Assembly (NCBI RefSeq): GCF_001417775.1
Contig: NZ_BBZJ01000019.1
Coordinates: 186,001 to 250,000 of the forward strand
DNA length: 64,000 bases
Source: Streptomyces sp. TP-A0356
GTDB lineage: Bacteria > Actinomycetota > Actinomycetes > Streptomycetales > Streptomycetaceae
Direction of reading: 5' to 3'
Made by a program: the position numbers and the translations under genes. The notes under the pieces are model-generated. The model was not told the DNA's origin, made no database searches, and worked only from the letters and a program-made list of their open reading frames with translations. How positions within the stretch are numbered: the stretch's first letter is position 1; each line of letters starts with the position of its first letter. Positions 1 to 7,690 of this stretch are shown one piece after another.

Positions 1-451
1 CCGTCAGCGGCAGCTGGGTGTAGTCGGGCACCTTGGCCAGGTGCTCGTAGAACACCCCCGCCGCGTACGTCGGGTCCATGATCTGCCGGCTGGTGCCCCA
101 GCCCTGCGACGGGCGCTGCTGGAAGAGGCCGAGCGAGTCCCGGTCGCCGTGCTCGATGTTGCGCAGACCCGACTCCTGGAGCGCGGTCGCGAGCGCGATG
201 GTCACCGCGCGCTCGGGCATGCCGCGGGTGGTGCCCACGGCGGAGATCGTCGCGGCGTTGGCCGCCTGCTCCGGAGTGAACTCGTACGAGGCTCCGTCGC
301 CCTTGCCCGAGACGACGCGGCATCTCGGCGCGGCCGAGCCGGTGAGGTACTGGACGGCGAGATAGCCCGCGACGGCGAGCAGGACCACGAAGGCCGCCCC
401 GAAACGGAGGAGGCGGCGACGGCGCTTGGGGTTGGGGGACGGCTCTGGCAC
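1..451 (-). CDS. Membrane-anchored protein of unknown function, 3'-truncated by window edge
   Basis: The gene reads leftward from a GTG at 451 and runs off the window, so only about 150 N-terminal residues are seen. A short basic segment (residues 8-14) precedes one hydrophobic segment (about 17-33), so the protein is probably a single-pass membrane or exported protein. The rest has helical motifs such as ALQESGL and GLFQQRPSQGWG, which recall lysozyme or transglycosylase-like folds in which a Glu sits in an 'QESG' context. That likeness is an inference, and Streptomyces homologues are usually annotated only as hypothetical. It is divergent from dapE, with 96 nt between the two starts. Confidence 0.6.
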   Translation of the reverse strand, partial: MPEPSPNPKRRRRLLRFGAAFVVLLAVAGYLAVQYLTGSAAPRCRVVSGKGDGASYEFTPEQAANAATISAVGTTRGMPERAVTIALATALQESGLRNIEHGDRDSLGLFQQRPSQGWGTSRQIMDPTYAAGVFYEHLAKVPDYTQLPLT

Positions 452-547
452 GCGTACAAGGTACTGGAGGCGCCTGGAGGTGCCGCCCGGGGCTGTGGAC
501 AACTCGTGGGGAGGGCATACGGTGTCGGGCGCGTTAGGGTCGACATC

Positions 548-1627
548 ATGGCCGATACCCCGCTTGACCTCACGCTGGACGCCGCGCGGCTGACCGCGCA
601 GCTCGTCGACTTCCCCTCCGAGAGCGGTGGCGAGAAGCCCCTCGCGGACGCGATCGAAAGCGCGCTGCGCGCCCTGCCGCACCTGCGGGTCGACCGGTAC
701 GGCAACAACATCGTGGCCCGGACCGAGCTGGGCCGCGCCGAGCGCGTGATCCTGGCCGGGCACATCGACACCGTCCCCATCGCGGACAACGTCCCCTCGC
801 GGCTGGACGAGGACGGAGTGCTGTGGGGCTGCGGCACCTGCGACATGAAGTCGGGCGTCGCGGTCCAGCTCCGCATCGCCGCGACGGTCCCGAAGCCCAA
901 TCGCGACCTCACGTTCGTCTTCTACGACAACGAAGAGGTCGACGCACACCTGAACGGTCTGAAGCATGTGGCCGAGGCCCATCCCGATTGGCTGGAGGGC
1001 GATTTCGCGGTGCTGCTGGAGCCCTCCGACGGCCAGGTCGAGGGCGGGTGCCAGGGCACGCTGCGGGTCCTGCTGAAGACCAGGGGCGAGCGCGCCCACT
1101 CCGCGCGCGGCTGGATGGGGTCCAACGCGATCCACGCGGCCACCCCGATTCTGGCCCGTCTGGCCGCGTACGAACCGCGCTACCCGGTGATCGACGGCCT
1201 GGAGTACCGCGAGGGCCTGAACGCGGTCGGCATCTCGGGCGGGGTTGCCGGGAACGTGATCCCCGACGAGTGTGTGGTCACGGTCAACTTCCGTTACGCG
1301 CCCGACCGCACCGAGGAGGAGGCCGTCGAGCATGTCCGCGAGGTGTTCGCCGGCTGCGGGGTGGAGGAGTTCCTGGTGGTGGACCACGGCGGCGGTGCGC
1401 TGCCCGGCCTCTCGCACCCGGCCGCGGCGGCGTTCATCGAGGCGGTCGGCGGCACTCCGCGGCCCAAGTACGGCTGGACGGACGTCTCCCGCTTCAGCGC
1501 GCTCGGAGTCCCGGCCGTCAACTACGGCCCCGGCGACCCCCACTTGGCGCACAAGCGGGACGAGCGTGTGGAGACCGCGAACATCCTCGCCGGGGAAGAG
1601 CGCCTGAGGGCCTGGCTGACGTCCTGA
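548..1627 (+). CDS. dapE: Succinyl-diaminopimelate desuccinylase (M20 family)
   Basis: Cytoplasmic zinc hydrolase that removes succinate from N-succinyl-L,L-diaminopimelate in the lysine and peptidoglycan precursor pathway. The 359-residue protein shows the M20 metal-binding signatures GHIDTVP (His and Asp), GTCDMKSG (bridging Asp) and YDNEEV (catalytic Glu pair), with a late His in DPHLAHK. The open frame extends upstream to 41, but that part has no family likeness and overlaps the divergent gene. ATG 548 gives the normal family length and N-terminus. The position before the LOG gene matches the order recalled for mycobacteria (Rv1202 region). Confidence 0.93.
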   Translation: MADTPLDLTLDAARLTAQLVDFPSESGGEKPLADAIESALRALPHLRVDRYGNNIVARTELGRAERVILAGHIDTVPIADNVPSRLDEDGVLWGCGTCDMKSGVAVQLRIAATVPKPNRDLTFVFYDNEEVDAHLNGLKHVAEAHPDWLEGDFAVLLEPSDGQVEGGCQGTLRVLLKTRGERAHSARGWMGSNAIHAATPILARLAAYEPRYPVIDGLEYREGLNAVGISGGVAGNVIPDECVVTVNFRYAPDRTEEEAVEHVREVFAGCGVEEFLVVDHGGGALPGLSHPAAAAFIEAVGGTPRPKYGWTDVSRFSALGVPAVNYGPGDPHLAHKRDERVETANILAGEERLRAWLTS

Positions 1628-1790
1628 GCTGCCGCGGGCCCGTGGGGACCGCGGTCCATGGGAGGACATGCGCAGGTCCCCCGTCCGTAACCCGCTTGGA
1701 TCTACGCTGGGGTGGAACGACCTTCCCCGGCTCTCGGCTTCTCCCCATGAGCACACGAGCAGGGGAGGCCTCGATGCGGAGGGAGTGCAC

Positions 1791-2549
1791 ATGCCTACCG
1801 GCAATCCCGAGGGCAAGAAGGTGCCACCGGAGGAGCAGCGGCTCGGCCCGGTGCTGCGCAGGCGGGGCCAGGTGATGAAGAGCACCACCGACCAACGGCT
1901 GCTGGACGAGCGCGCCCCCACGGACTGGGTGCACACGGATCCGTGGCGGGTCCTGCGCATCCAGTCGGAATTCGTCGAGGGCTTCGGCACACTGGCGGAA
2001 CTGCCGCCCGCGATCAGTGTGTTCGGTTCGGCGCGGACGCCGGTGGACTCGCCCGAGTACGAGGCGGGAGTGCGGCTGGGCCGCGGCCTGGTGGAGGCGG
2101 GCTGGGCGGTGATCACCGGCGGTGGCCCGGGCGCGATGGAGGCGGCGAACAAGGGTGCCTGCGAGGCGAAGGGGATCTCGGTCGGGCTCGGTATCGAGCT
2201 GCCCTTCGAGCAGGGGCTGAACCCCTATGTCGACATCGGCCTGAACTTCCGGTACTTCTTCGTCCGCAAGATGATGTTCGTGAAGTACGCGCAGGGTTTC
2301 GTGGTGCTGCCGGGCGGCCTGGGCACGCTGGACGAGTTCTTCGAGGCCCTGACCCTGGTCCAGACCCAGAAGGTGACCCGCTTCCCGATCGTCCTGTACG
2401 GCACCTCGTACTGGGGCGGCCTGGTGGACTGGCTCAAGAGCACCCTGGTGGCCCAGGGCAAGGCCTCGGAGAAGGATCTGCTCCTGTTCCACATGACGGA
2501 CGACGTCGACGAGGCGGTGGCGCTGGTCTCCAAGGAGGCGGGACGCTAG
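1791..2549 (+). CDS. LOG-family (TIGR00730) Rossmann-fold protein
   Basis: A 252-residue protein of the LOG / lysine decarboxylase-like family. Characterised members are phosphoribohydrolases that release cytokinin or adenine from the nucleoside monophosphate; the substrate of this long actinobacterial subgroup is not established. Visible signatures are the nucleotide-binding loop GGGPGAMEAANKG and the diagnostic PGGLGTLDE near residue 180, whose Glu is the presumed catalytic residue. ATG 1791 has a GGAGGGAG ribosome site six bases upstream; the in-frame GTG at 1785 is too close to it. It ends 2 nt from the convergent FolP gene, with no space for a separate terminator. Confidence 0.85.
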   Translation: MPTGNPEGKKVPPEEQRLGPVLRRRGQVMKSTTDQRLLDERAPTDWVHTDPWRVLRIQSEFVEGFGTLAELPPAISVFGSARTPVDSPEYEAGVRLGRGLVEAGWAVITGGGPGAMEAANKGACEAKGISVGLGIELPFEQGLNPYVDIGLNFRYFFVRKMMFVKYAQGFVVLPGGLGTLDEFFEALTLVQTQKVTRFPIVLYGTSYWGGLVDWLKSTLVAQGKASEKDLLLFHMTDDVDEAVALVSKEAGR

Positions 2550-2551
2550 GG

Positions 2552-3412
2552 CTAGGCGAGCCCCCGGCGGGCCACCGCCGGTGGCCGGTGGCCGGCGATC
2601 GTCGCGACCATGTCCAGCACCTGCCGGGTCTCGGCCACCTCGTGCACCCGGTACACCTGCGCCCCCAGCCAGGCGGACACCGCGGTCGTCGCCAGCGTCC
2701 CCAGCACCCGTCCCTTCACCGGCCTGTCCAGCGTCTCGCCCACGAAGTCCTTGTTGGACAGCGACACCAGCACCGGCCAGCCCGTGGCGACCATCTCGTC
2801 CAGCCGCCGCGTCGCCTCCAGGCTGTGCCGCGTGTTCTTGCCGAAGTCATGGCCCGGATCGATCAGCACCGACTCCCTCGGGACCCCCAGCGCCACCGCC
2901 CGTTCGGCCAGTCCCAGGGTCACCCGCAGGATGTCGGCCATCACGTCGTCGTACGTCACCCGGTGCGGCCGGGTCCGCGGCCGCGATCCCCCCGCGTGCG
3001 TGCACACCAGCCCCACCCCGTACCGCGCGGCGACCTCCGCGAGCGATGGATCGACCCCGCCCCACGCGTCGTTGAGCAGATCCGCGCCCGCCTCGCACAC
3101 CGCATCGCCGACCTCGTGCCGCCAGGTGTCCACACTGATGACCACATCGGGGAAGCGACGCCGCACCTCGGCGACGAAGCCGACCGTCCGCCGCGCCTCC
3201 TCCTCGGCCGTGACCTCTTCCCCCGGCCCGGCCTTCACCCCGCCGATGTCGATGATGGCGGCGCCCTCGGCCACCGCCTGCTCCACGCGCGCGAGGGCCG
3301 GTTCGTCGCGGAACGTGGCCCCCTGGTCGTAGAAGGAGTCCGGTGTCCGGTTCACGATCGCCATGATCACCGGCTCGTGCGCGCCGAATTCACGCCTGCC
3401 CAACCTGAGCAT
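2552..3412 (-). CDS. folP: Dihydropteroate synthase-family protein, FolP2-like
   Basis: TIM-barrel protein of the DHPS family, 286 residues. DHPS joins a pterin pyrophosphate to p-aminobenzoate in folate synthesis. Pterin-site motifs are visible: NRTPDSFYDQGATF near the N-terminus, DIGG and VSVDT, LLNDAWGG, LIDPGHDFGKN and the C-terminal VHEV. The first loop reads N-R-T, as I recall for mycobacterial FolP2, instead of the N-V/L-T of true DHPS; FolP2 of mycobacteria is reported to lack DHPS activity. The neighbours also match the folP2 region, so enzyme activity should not be assumed. ATG 3412 gives family length; upstream in-frame codons look non-coding. Confidence 0.85.
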   Translation of the reverse strand: MLRLGRREFGAHEPVIMAIVNRTPDSFYDQGATFRDEPALARVEQAVAEGAAIIDIGGVKAGPGEEVTAEEEARRTVGFVAEVRRRFPDVVISVDTWRHEVGDAVCEAGADLLNDAWGGVDPSLAEVAARYGVGLVCTHAGGSRPRTRPHRVTYDDVMADILRVTLGLAERAVALGVPRESVLIDPGHDFGKNTRHSLEATRRLDEMVATGWPVLVSLSNKDFVGETLDRPVKGRVLGTLATTAVSAWLGAQVYRVHEVAETRQVLDMVATIAGHRPPAVARRGLA

Positions 3413-3564
3413 CCGCTGTGACCTCTCGCCGTACGTCCTGTCCCGTGGCCGCCTGCGACCTTCATTGTCGGTGCCGCATGGCACGATCGGACCCAGACAC
3501 ATTCGACATCGGCACTTCCGCGTCGGCGCTCACGGCGTCGGCACCGAGCGTGGGGACCTCAGTG

Positions 3565-3912
3565 ATGTTCATGTTCTTGTTCCTGGTCGTCGCGCTCGCC
3601 GTCGTGGTCGCCGCGGTCACACTGGCCGTGGTGGGCGGCGGCGAGAGCGCTCCCCTCCAGGACGCGCCCCCCGAGCGGCTCGACGACCCGCTGCCGCCGG
3701 ACCGTCCGGTCGGCCGCGCGGACGTGGAGGCCCTGCGCTTCCCGCTCGCCGTCCGGGGCTATCGCATGGCGGAGGTGGACGACGCACTCGGCCGTCTCGG
3801 CGCCGAGATCGCCGAGCGGGACTCCCGCATCGCCGACCTGGAGGCCGCCCTGGCCGGCGCCCGCGCGGCCCGCGCCGTGTCGGACGAGCGGACCGAGGGG
3901 GACCACCGGTGA
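3565..3912 (+). CDS. Small membrane-anchored DivIVA-domain protein
   Basis: A 115-residue protein with one N-terminal membrane segment (residues 2-24) followed by an acidic/proline linker and a DivIVA-like motif (RFPLAVRGYRMAEVDDAL, about residues 58-75) that leads into a short coiled coil. DivIVA-domain proteins bind curved or polar membrane and recruit growth or division partners; this short form is probably an accessory protein. The start is a cluster GTG-ATG-TTC-ATG at 3562-3573; ATG 3565 fits best with the GGGGA ribosome site at 3552. The last codons overlap the tag start (GTGA), so the two are translationally coupled. Confidence 0.75.
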   Translation: MFMFLFLVVALAVVVAAVTLAVVGGGESAPLQDAPPERLDDPLPPDRPVGRADVEALRFPLAVRGYRMAEVDDALGRLGAEIAERDSRIADLEAALAGARAARAVSDERTEGDHR

Positions 3913-4502
3913 GCGGCGCCGCCGTGGCGGGGTCCGACGGAGTGCTGCGCTGCCCCTGGGCGCTGTCCACCGAGGACTACGTGGCGTACCACGACGAGGA
4001 GTGGGGCCGCCCGGTCCACGGGGATGACGCGCTGTACGAGCGGCTGTCCCTGGAGGCCTTCCAGTCGGGCCTGTCGTGGATCACGATCCTGCGTCGCCGC
4101 GAGGGCTTCCGCGCCGCCTTCGCCGACTTCAGGATCGCCAAGGTCGCCGCCTTCACGGACGCGGACCAGGAGCGGCTGCTCGCCGACCCGGGCATCATCC
4201 GCAACCGCGCCAAGATCGACGCGACTCTCGCCAACGCGCGCGTGCTGGCGGACTGGGCGCCGGGGGAGCTGGACGAGCTGATCTGGTCGTACGCCCCCGA
4301 CAGTGCGTCTCGCCCGGTCCCCAGGACCCTCGCCGACGTCCCGGCGGTCACCGCCGAGTCGACCGCCCTGTCCAAGGCCCTCAAGAAGCGCGGCATCCGC
4401 TTCGTCGGCCCGACGACGGCGTACGCGCTGATGCAGGCGTGCGGACTGGTGGACGACCATCTGGAGGCGTGCGCGGCCAGGAAGAGCCTGTCCGGCCGAT
4501 GA
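3909..4502 (+). CDS. tag: DNA-3-methyladenine glycosylase I
   Basis: Base-excision repair enzyme that removes 3-methyladenine from alkylated DNA. The 197-residue protein carries the Tag signatures CPWALSTEDYVAYHDEEWGRP at the N-terminus (zinc-ligand Cys and His, and the base-pocket Glu), FQSGLSWITILRRREGFR, the HhH-like region and the C-terminal zinc ligands in LVDDHLEACAA. Full length for the family. The GTG start at 3909 overlaps the stop of the DivIVA-domain gene by 4 nt, so expression is coupled to it. Confidence 0.93.
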   Translation: MSGAAVAGSDGVLRCPWALSTEDYVAYHDEEWGRPVHGDDALYERLSLEAFQSGLSWITILRRREGFRAAFADFRIAKVAAFTDADQERLLADPGIIRNRAKIDATLANARVLADWAPGELDELIWSYAPDSASRPVPRTLADVPAVTAESTALSKALKKRGIRFVGPTTAYALMQACGLVDDHLEACAARKSLSGR

Positions 4503-4544
4503 GGCCCGGGCCGTCCGGTCCGTCCGGTCCGGCCGGTCCGGCCT

Positions 4545-4590
4545 CATCGGTCCAGGTGCTTGGGCTTCATCGGCCCAGATACTTGGGCTT
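4545..4590. repeat. 23-bp tandem duplication over the echA stop region
   Basis: Two adjacent 23-bp units (4545-4567 and 4568-4590) differ at three positions. The second unit encodes the C-terminus of the enoyl-CoA hydratase-like gene (…KPKYLGR, read leftward) and the first sits just after its stop and would encode a similar tail. It looks like a local slippage duplication of the gene end. Confidence 0.7.
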
Positions 4591-5370
4591 CTCCTTGTTC
4601 ACGAACGCCTGCACCGCGATCGCGTGATCCTCCGAGGACCCCGCCCGCGCCTGCAGCTCGTCCTCCTTGTCCAGGGTCTCGTCCAGGGAGTGCGTGAGCC
4701 CGTACGCCACCGCCTCCTTGATCGCCGCGTACGCCAACGTCGGCCCCTCGGCGAGCGCCGCGGCCACCTTCCGCGCCTCGGCCCGCAGCTCGCCCGCGGG
4801 CACGACCCGGTTCGCGATCCCCAGCTCGAAGGCCTCCTGTGCGCCGATGCTCCGCGGGAAGAGCAGCAGGTCGGCGGCGCGGCCCGGCCCGACCACCCGG
4901 GGCAGCGTCCACGAGACACCCGAATCCGCGGTCAGCGCCACCCCCGCGAACGACGTGTTGAAGGCCGCGGTGTCCGCCACGATCCGGTAGTCCGCGGCCA
5001 GCGCGAAACCGAGACCGGCCCCGGCCGCGACCCCGTTCACCGCGGCCACGACCGGCTTGGGCGCGGCCGTGAGCGCCCGCACGATCGGGTTGTAGTGCTC
5101 CCGCACCGTGCTCATCGTGTGCCCCGAGCCCGCCTCCCGGTCGGCGGCCAGCAGGCCGATGTGCTCCTTGAGGTCCTGCCCCACGCAGAACGCCCGCTCT
5201 CCGGCGGCAGTGAGCAGGATCGCCCGTACGGCGTCATCGGCGGCGGCGGACCCGACCGCGTCCCGGAGGGCGACCTTGGTCGCGACGTTCAGCGCGTTCA
5301 TCGCCTCCGGACGGTTCAGCGTGATCGTCGCAAGCCCTTCGCTCACCTCGTAGAGCACGGTGTCGGCCAT
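4567..5370 (-). CDS. Enoyl-CoA hydratase/isomerase-family protein
   Basis: Crotonase-fold protein of 267 residues. It should act on an acyl-CoA thioester, as a hydratase or isomerase in fatty-acid or phenylacetate-type degradation; substrate not deducible. Visible are the CoA-binding loop ERAFCVGQDLKEH, the oxyanion-hole strand NGVAAGAGLGFALAADYRI and the TADSGVSW region; the QDLKEH and TADSGVSWTLPR motifs are reminiscent of PaaG-type isomerases. ATG 5370 follows a GAGGGG ribosome site. No other catabolic genes are adjacent, and a 371-nt divergent intergenic region separates it from the DUF3117 gene. Confidence 0.82.
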   Translation of the reverse strand: MADTVLYEVSEGLATITLNRPEAMNALNVATKVALRDAVGSAAADDAVRAILLTAAGERAFCVGQDLKEHIGLLAADREAGSGHTMSTVREHYNPIVRALTAAPKPVVAAVNGVAAGAGLGFALAADYRIVADTAAFNTSFAGVALTADSGVSWTLPRVVGPGRAADLLLFPRSIGAQEAFELGIANRVVPAGELRAEARKVAAALAEGPTLAYAAIKEAVAYGLTHSLDETLDKEDELQARAGSSEDHAIAVQAFVNKEKPKYLGR

Positions 5371-5741
5371 GGTGGTCCCCTCCGGTGTCGCGGCTGCGTC
5401 GTACCGGTCGGTACGGCTGCGTACGAAGGACAGCATGGCCGAGATCACCGGCCGTGGAACGGACCGGACATGTGACCTGCGTCAAAGAATTCCCGTCGAC
5501 ATCCGCTCGGGGGACGTTCGTGCGGGGGCGCAGTATCACAGTCACATCGCCGAATTGAGTGGTTTTGCTCGCGCGTGTTGCCCAAGCGATGCCGACTCAT
5601 GTTGGTCATCGGGTCCTGAGATGCGGGATAATGGCTTGGAAGCAATGTGTTCGATGCCGGTGTCGCGTGTCCCGCGAAGGACCGCGTGCCCTTCAAGGGC
5701 CGTCGGCTGACGATGAGCTGGTTTCAGGAAGGGGAACGAGC
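5371..5741. other. Divergent intergenic region between echA-like gene and DUF3117 gene
   Basis: 371 nt with lower GC than the flanks and no credible gene; short frames in it lack ribosome sites and codon bias. It holds the likely promoters of both divergent genes, including a good -10 candidate at 5627. Confidence 0.5.
5602..5632 (+). promoter_or_regulatory. Candidate promoter of the DUF3117 gene
   Basis: A -10 hexamer GATAAT (5627-5632) preceded by TTGGTC (5602-5607) with a 19-nt spacer. The spacer is slightly long, so the -35 assignment is weak, but the -10 is close to the primary sigma consensus. Transcription would give a leader of about 100 nt before ATG 5742. Confidence 0.4.
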
Positions 5742-5909
5742 ATGGCGGCCATGAAGCCGCGGACGGGCGACGGCCCGCTCGAGGTGACCAAGGAGGGGCG
5801 GGGCATCGTCATGCGCGTTCCGCTCGAAGGCGGCGGTCGGCTCGTCGTCGAGTTGACCCCTGACGAGGCCGACGCGCTCGGCGACGCCCTCAAGAAGGTC
5901 GTCGGCTGA
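5742..5909 (+). CDS. DUF3117 family small protein
   Basis: A 55-residue protein conserved across actinobacteria (DUF3117; mycobacterial counterpart Rv1211 from memory). It is a compact all-beta plus C-terminal helix sequence with RGIVMRVPLEGGGRLVVEL and DEADALGDALKKV. No enzyme motif and no known function. ATG 5742 has a GAAGGGGAACGAG ribosome site. Followed by a strong hairpin terminator, so probably monocistronic. Confidence 0.88.
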   Translation: MAAMKPRTGDGPLEVTKEGRGIVMRVPLEGGGRLVVELTPDEADALGDALKKVVG

Positions 5910-5928
5910 CGCAAGCGACCCTGGCTTT

Positions 5929-5966
5929 CAGCTGCCCCGGCATCGTACGCGGTGCCGGGGCAGCTG
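5929..5966 (+). terminator. Intrinsic-type terminator after DUF3117 gene
   Basis: A perfect 14-bp stem (5929-5942 with 5953-5966) and a 10-nt loop, followed by TCTTCC. A second copy of the right arm lies just downstream (5975-5997), so two alternative hairpins can form with the same left arm. Confidence 0.75.
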
Positions 5967-5997
5967 TCTTCCAGGTGCCGGGGCAGCTGCCTTCCAG
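5952..5997. repeat. 23-bp direct repeat duplicating the terminator arm
   Basis: Units 5952-5974 and 5975-5997 differ at one base. Each contains the right arm of the terminator stem plus its pyrimidine tail. Confidence 0.75.
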
Positions 5998-6071
5998 AGG
6001 TACGGTCCTGATGTGTCCGCGCGCCTTCCCTGTCCGCGGGCGTCACCCACACGCCCCCGCCGCGCGCAGGC

Positions 6072-6704
6072 TCAGCGCTTGACCGCGCACAGCAGCCCGT
6101 CGCCCACCGGGAGCAGGGAGGGCACCAGGTCCGGGCTCTCACGGACCGAGCGCAGCAGCTCCCGCAACCGCAGGACCTCGGTGGGCTGCGGTCCGGAGTC
6201 CACCGTGCGGCCGTTGGCGAAGGCGCCCGCGAAGACGACGAGCCCTCCGGGACGCAGCAGACGCAACGATTCAGCGAGATAGTCGAGGACCTCCTGCCGA
6301 TCGCCGTCGCAGAAGACGAGGTCGTAGCCGGCGTCCGCGAGCCGGGGCAGCACATCCAAAGCCCGGCCGGGGATGAACCGGGCGCGGTTGCTGGCGAAGC
6401 CGGAGGCACGGAAGGCGTGACGGGCGAACTGCTGGTGCTCGGGCTCGGGGTCCACGGTGGTCAGCACGCCGTCCGGCCGCATGCCGTGCAGCAGGTGGAT
6501 CCCGGAGACGCCGCATCCGGTGCCGATCTCCGCCACCGCCTTCGCGTCCACGGTGGCGGCGAGCAACCGCAGCGCTGCGCCCGCGCCGGGCGACACCGAG
6601 CGCAGCCCCGCTTCGCGGGCCCGGTCGCGGGCCCAGCGCAGGGCGTCGTCCTCGGCGACATAGGCGTCGGCGAACGCCCAGCTCGTCAGCCGGTTGCCGG
6701 TAAT
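6072..6704 (-). CDS. SAM-dependent O-methyltransferase, probable ATT start
   Basis: Class I methyltransferase of the catechol/caffeoyl-CoA O-methyltransferase family, 210 residues from 6704. Motif I is AEIGTGCGVSGIHLL, motif II region VDPEPEHQQFAR, and the metal/substrate loop is DLVFCDGD; small phenolic or catechol-like acceptor is inferred. From memory the mycobacterial counterpart is Rv1220c beside sigE, and the context here is identical. Family homologues begin with an ITGNR…SWAFADAYVAEDDALRWAR segment. It is encoded here in frame, but the frame has no ATG, GTG, TTG or CTG between the upstream TAA and this segment. An ATT at 6704 lies six bases after AGGAG (6711-6715). The only ordinary start downstream (GTG 6596) would remove the conserved N-terminal helix. 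Confidence 0.82.
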   Translation of the reverse strand: MTGNRLTSWAFADAYVAEDDALRWARDRAREAGLRSVSPGAGAALRLLAATVDAKAVAEIGTGCGVSGIHLLHGMRPDGVLTTVDPEPEHQQFARHAFRASGFASNRARFIPGRALDVLPRLADAGYDLVFCDGDRQEVLDYLAESLRLLRPGGLVVFAGAFANGRTVDSGPQPTEVLRLRELLRSVRESPDLVPSLLPVGDGLLCAVKR

Positions 6705-6922
6705 GACCCTCTCCTGTCCCCGTGATTGCCTGGGCGTGACTGTATCCGTTGACGGCGGGAACCCGCAGATGGGACCAGGCGTTTAGGAGGGTGGGAAGGG
6801 TAGCGGGGGAAAGACGGGGGAATGGGATGGACCTGGACACCGAGCAAGTGCTGACGCAGCCGCCTCAGCGCCCATCAAATTCTCGTAAAACCGCTTATCC
6901 GGAGCTAACGGGCGAGGTGGCT

Positions 6923-7690
6923 ATGGTAGGGGCTCCACTGGACACCACCAGAGCCGACAGGGGAGGTGCGGCTGCGCCTGCAGATCGGGGAGGAGTGCTG
7001 CGGCGCTTTCTCAGGTCATCGGGTGAGCCGAAATCCGTGACCGACATCGCTGACACTCACCATGCCGCCGACACCGCGCAGACCGCGACCTTCGCCACCG
7101 ACGCGGACTCGCAGGCGTGGACTCCGCCCACCTGGGAGGAGATCGTCAGCACGCACAGCGGCCGGGTCTACCGCCTGGCGTACCGCCTGACCGGTAACCA
7201 GCACGACGCCGAGGACCTGACCCAGGAAGTCTTCGTCCGGGTCTTCCGCTCCCTGTCGACCTACACGCCCGGCACCTTCGAGGGCTGGCTGCACCGCATC
7301 ACGACGAACCTCTTCCTGGACATGGTCCGCCGCAAGCAGCGCATCCGCTTCGACGCTCTCGGCGAGGACGCGGCCGAGCGGCTGGCGAGCCGTGAGCCGA
7401 CCCCGCAGCAGGTCCTCAACGACGCGCACTTCGACGCGGACGTCCAGCAGGCCCTGGACACCCTCGCCCCCGAGTTCCGCGCGGCCGTGGTCCTCTGCGA
7501 CATCGAAGGACTGTCGTACGAGGAGATCGCCGCGACCCTGGGCGTCAAGCTCGGCACGGTCCGGTCCCGGATCCACCGCGGCCGCTCGCAGTTGCGCAAG
7601 GCCCTGGCGCACCGCTCGCCCGAGGCCCGCGCCGAGCGCCGCTTCGTGGCCCGAGTGCCCGCGCTGGGGGGAGGGGGCGCGACCGCGTGA
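6923..7690 (+). CDS. sigE: ECF RNA polymerase sigma factor, SigE type
   Basis: Extracytoplasmic-function sigma factor of 255 residues. It directs RNA polymerase to envelope-stress promoters and is held by the anti-sigma factor encoded next. Region 2 is RVYRLAYRLTGNQHDAEDLTQ with VFRSL and the -10 recognition helix; region 4 is SYEEIAATLGVKLGTVRSRI with HRGRSQLRKAL. The open frame reaches upstream to 6749, but ATG 6923 follows a GAGGTGG ribosome site and gives the length of mycobacterial SigE; ATG 6827 is the main alternative. Its last codons overlap the anti-sigma GTG, which fits stoichiometric co-translation. Gene order sigE-rseA-htrA-tatB is that of mycobacteria. Not to be confused with the S. 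coelicolor cell-wall gene also called sigE. Confidence 0.88.
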   Translation: MVGAPLDTTRADRGGAAAPADRGGVLRRFLRSSGEPKSVTDIADTHHAADTAQTATFATDADSQAWTPPTWEEIVSTHSGRVYRLAYRLTGNQHDAEDLTQEVFVRVFRSLSTYTPGTFEGWLHRITTNLFLDMVRRKQRIRFDALGEDAAERLASREPTPQQVLNDAHFDADVQQALDTLAPEFRAAVVLCDIEGLSYEEIAATLGVKLGTVRSRIHRGRSQLRKALAHRSPEARAERRFVARVPALGGGGATA

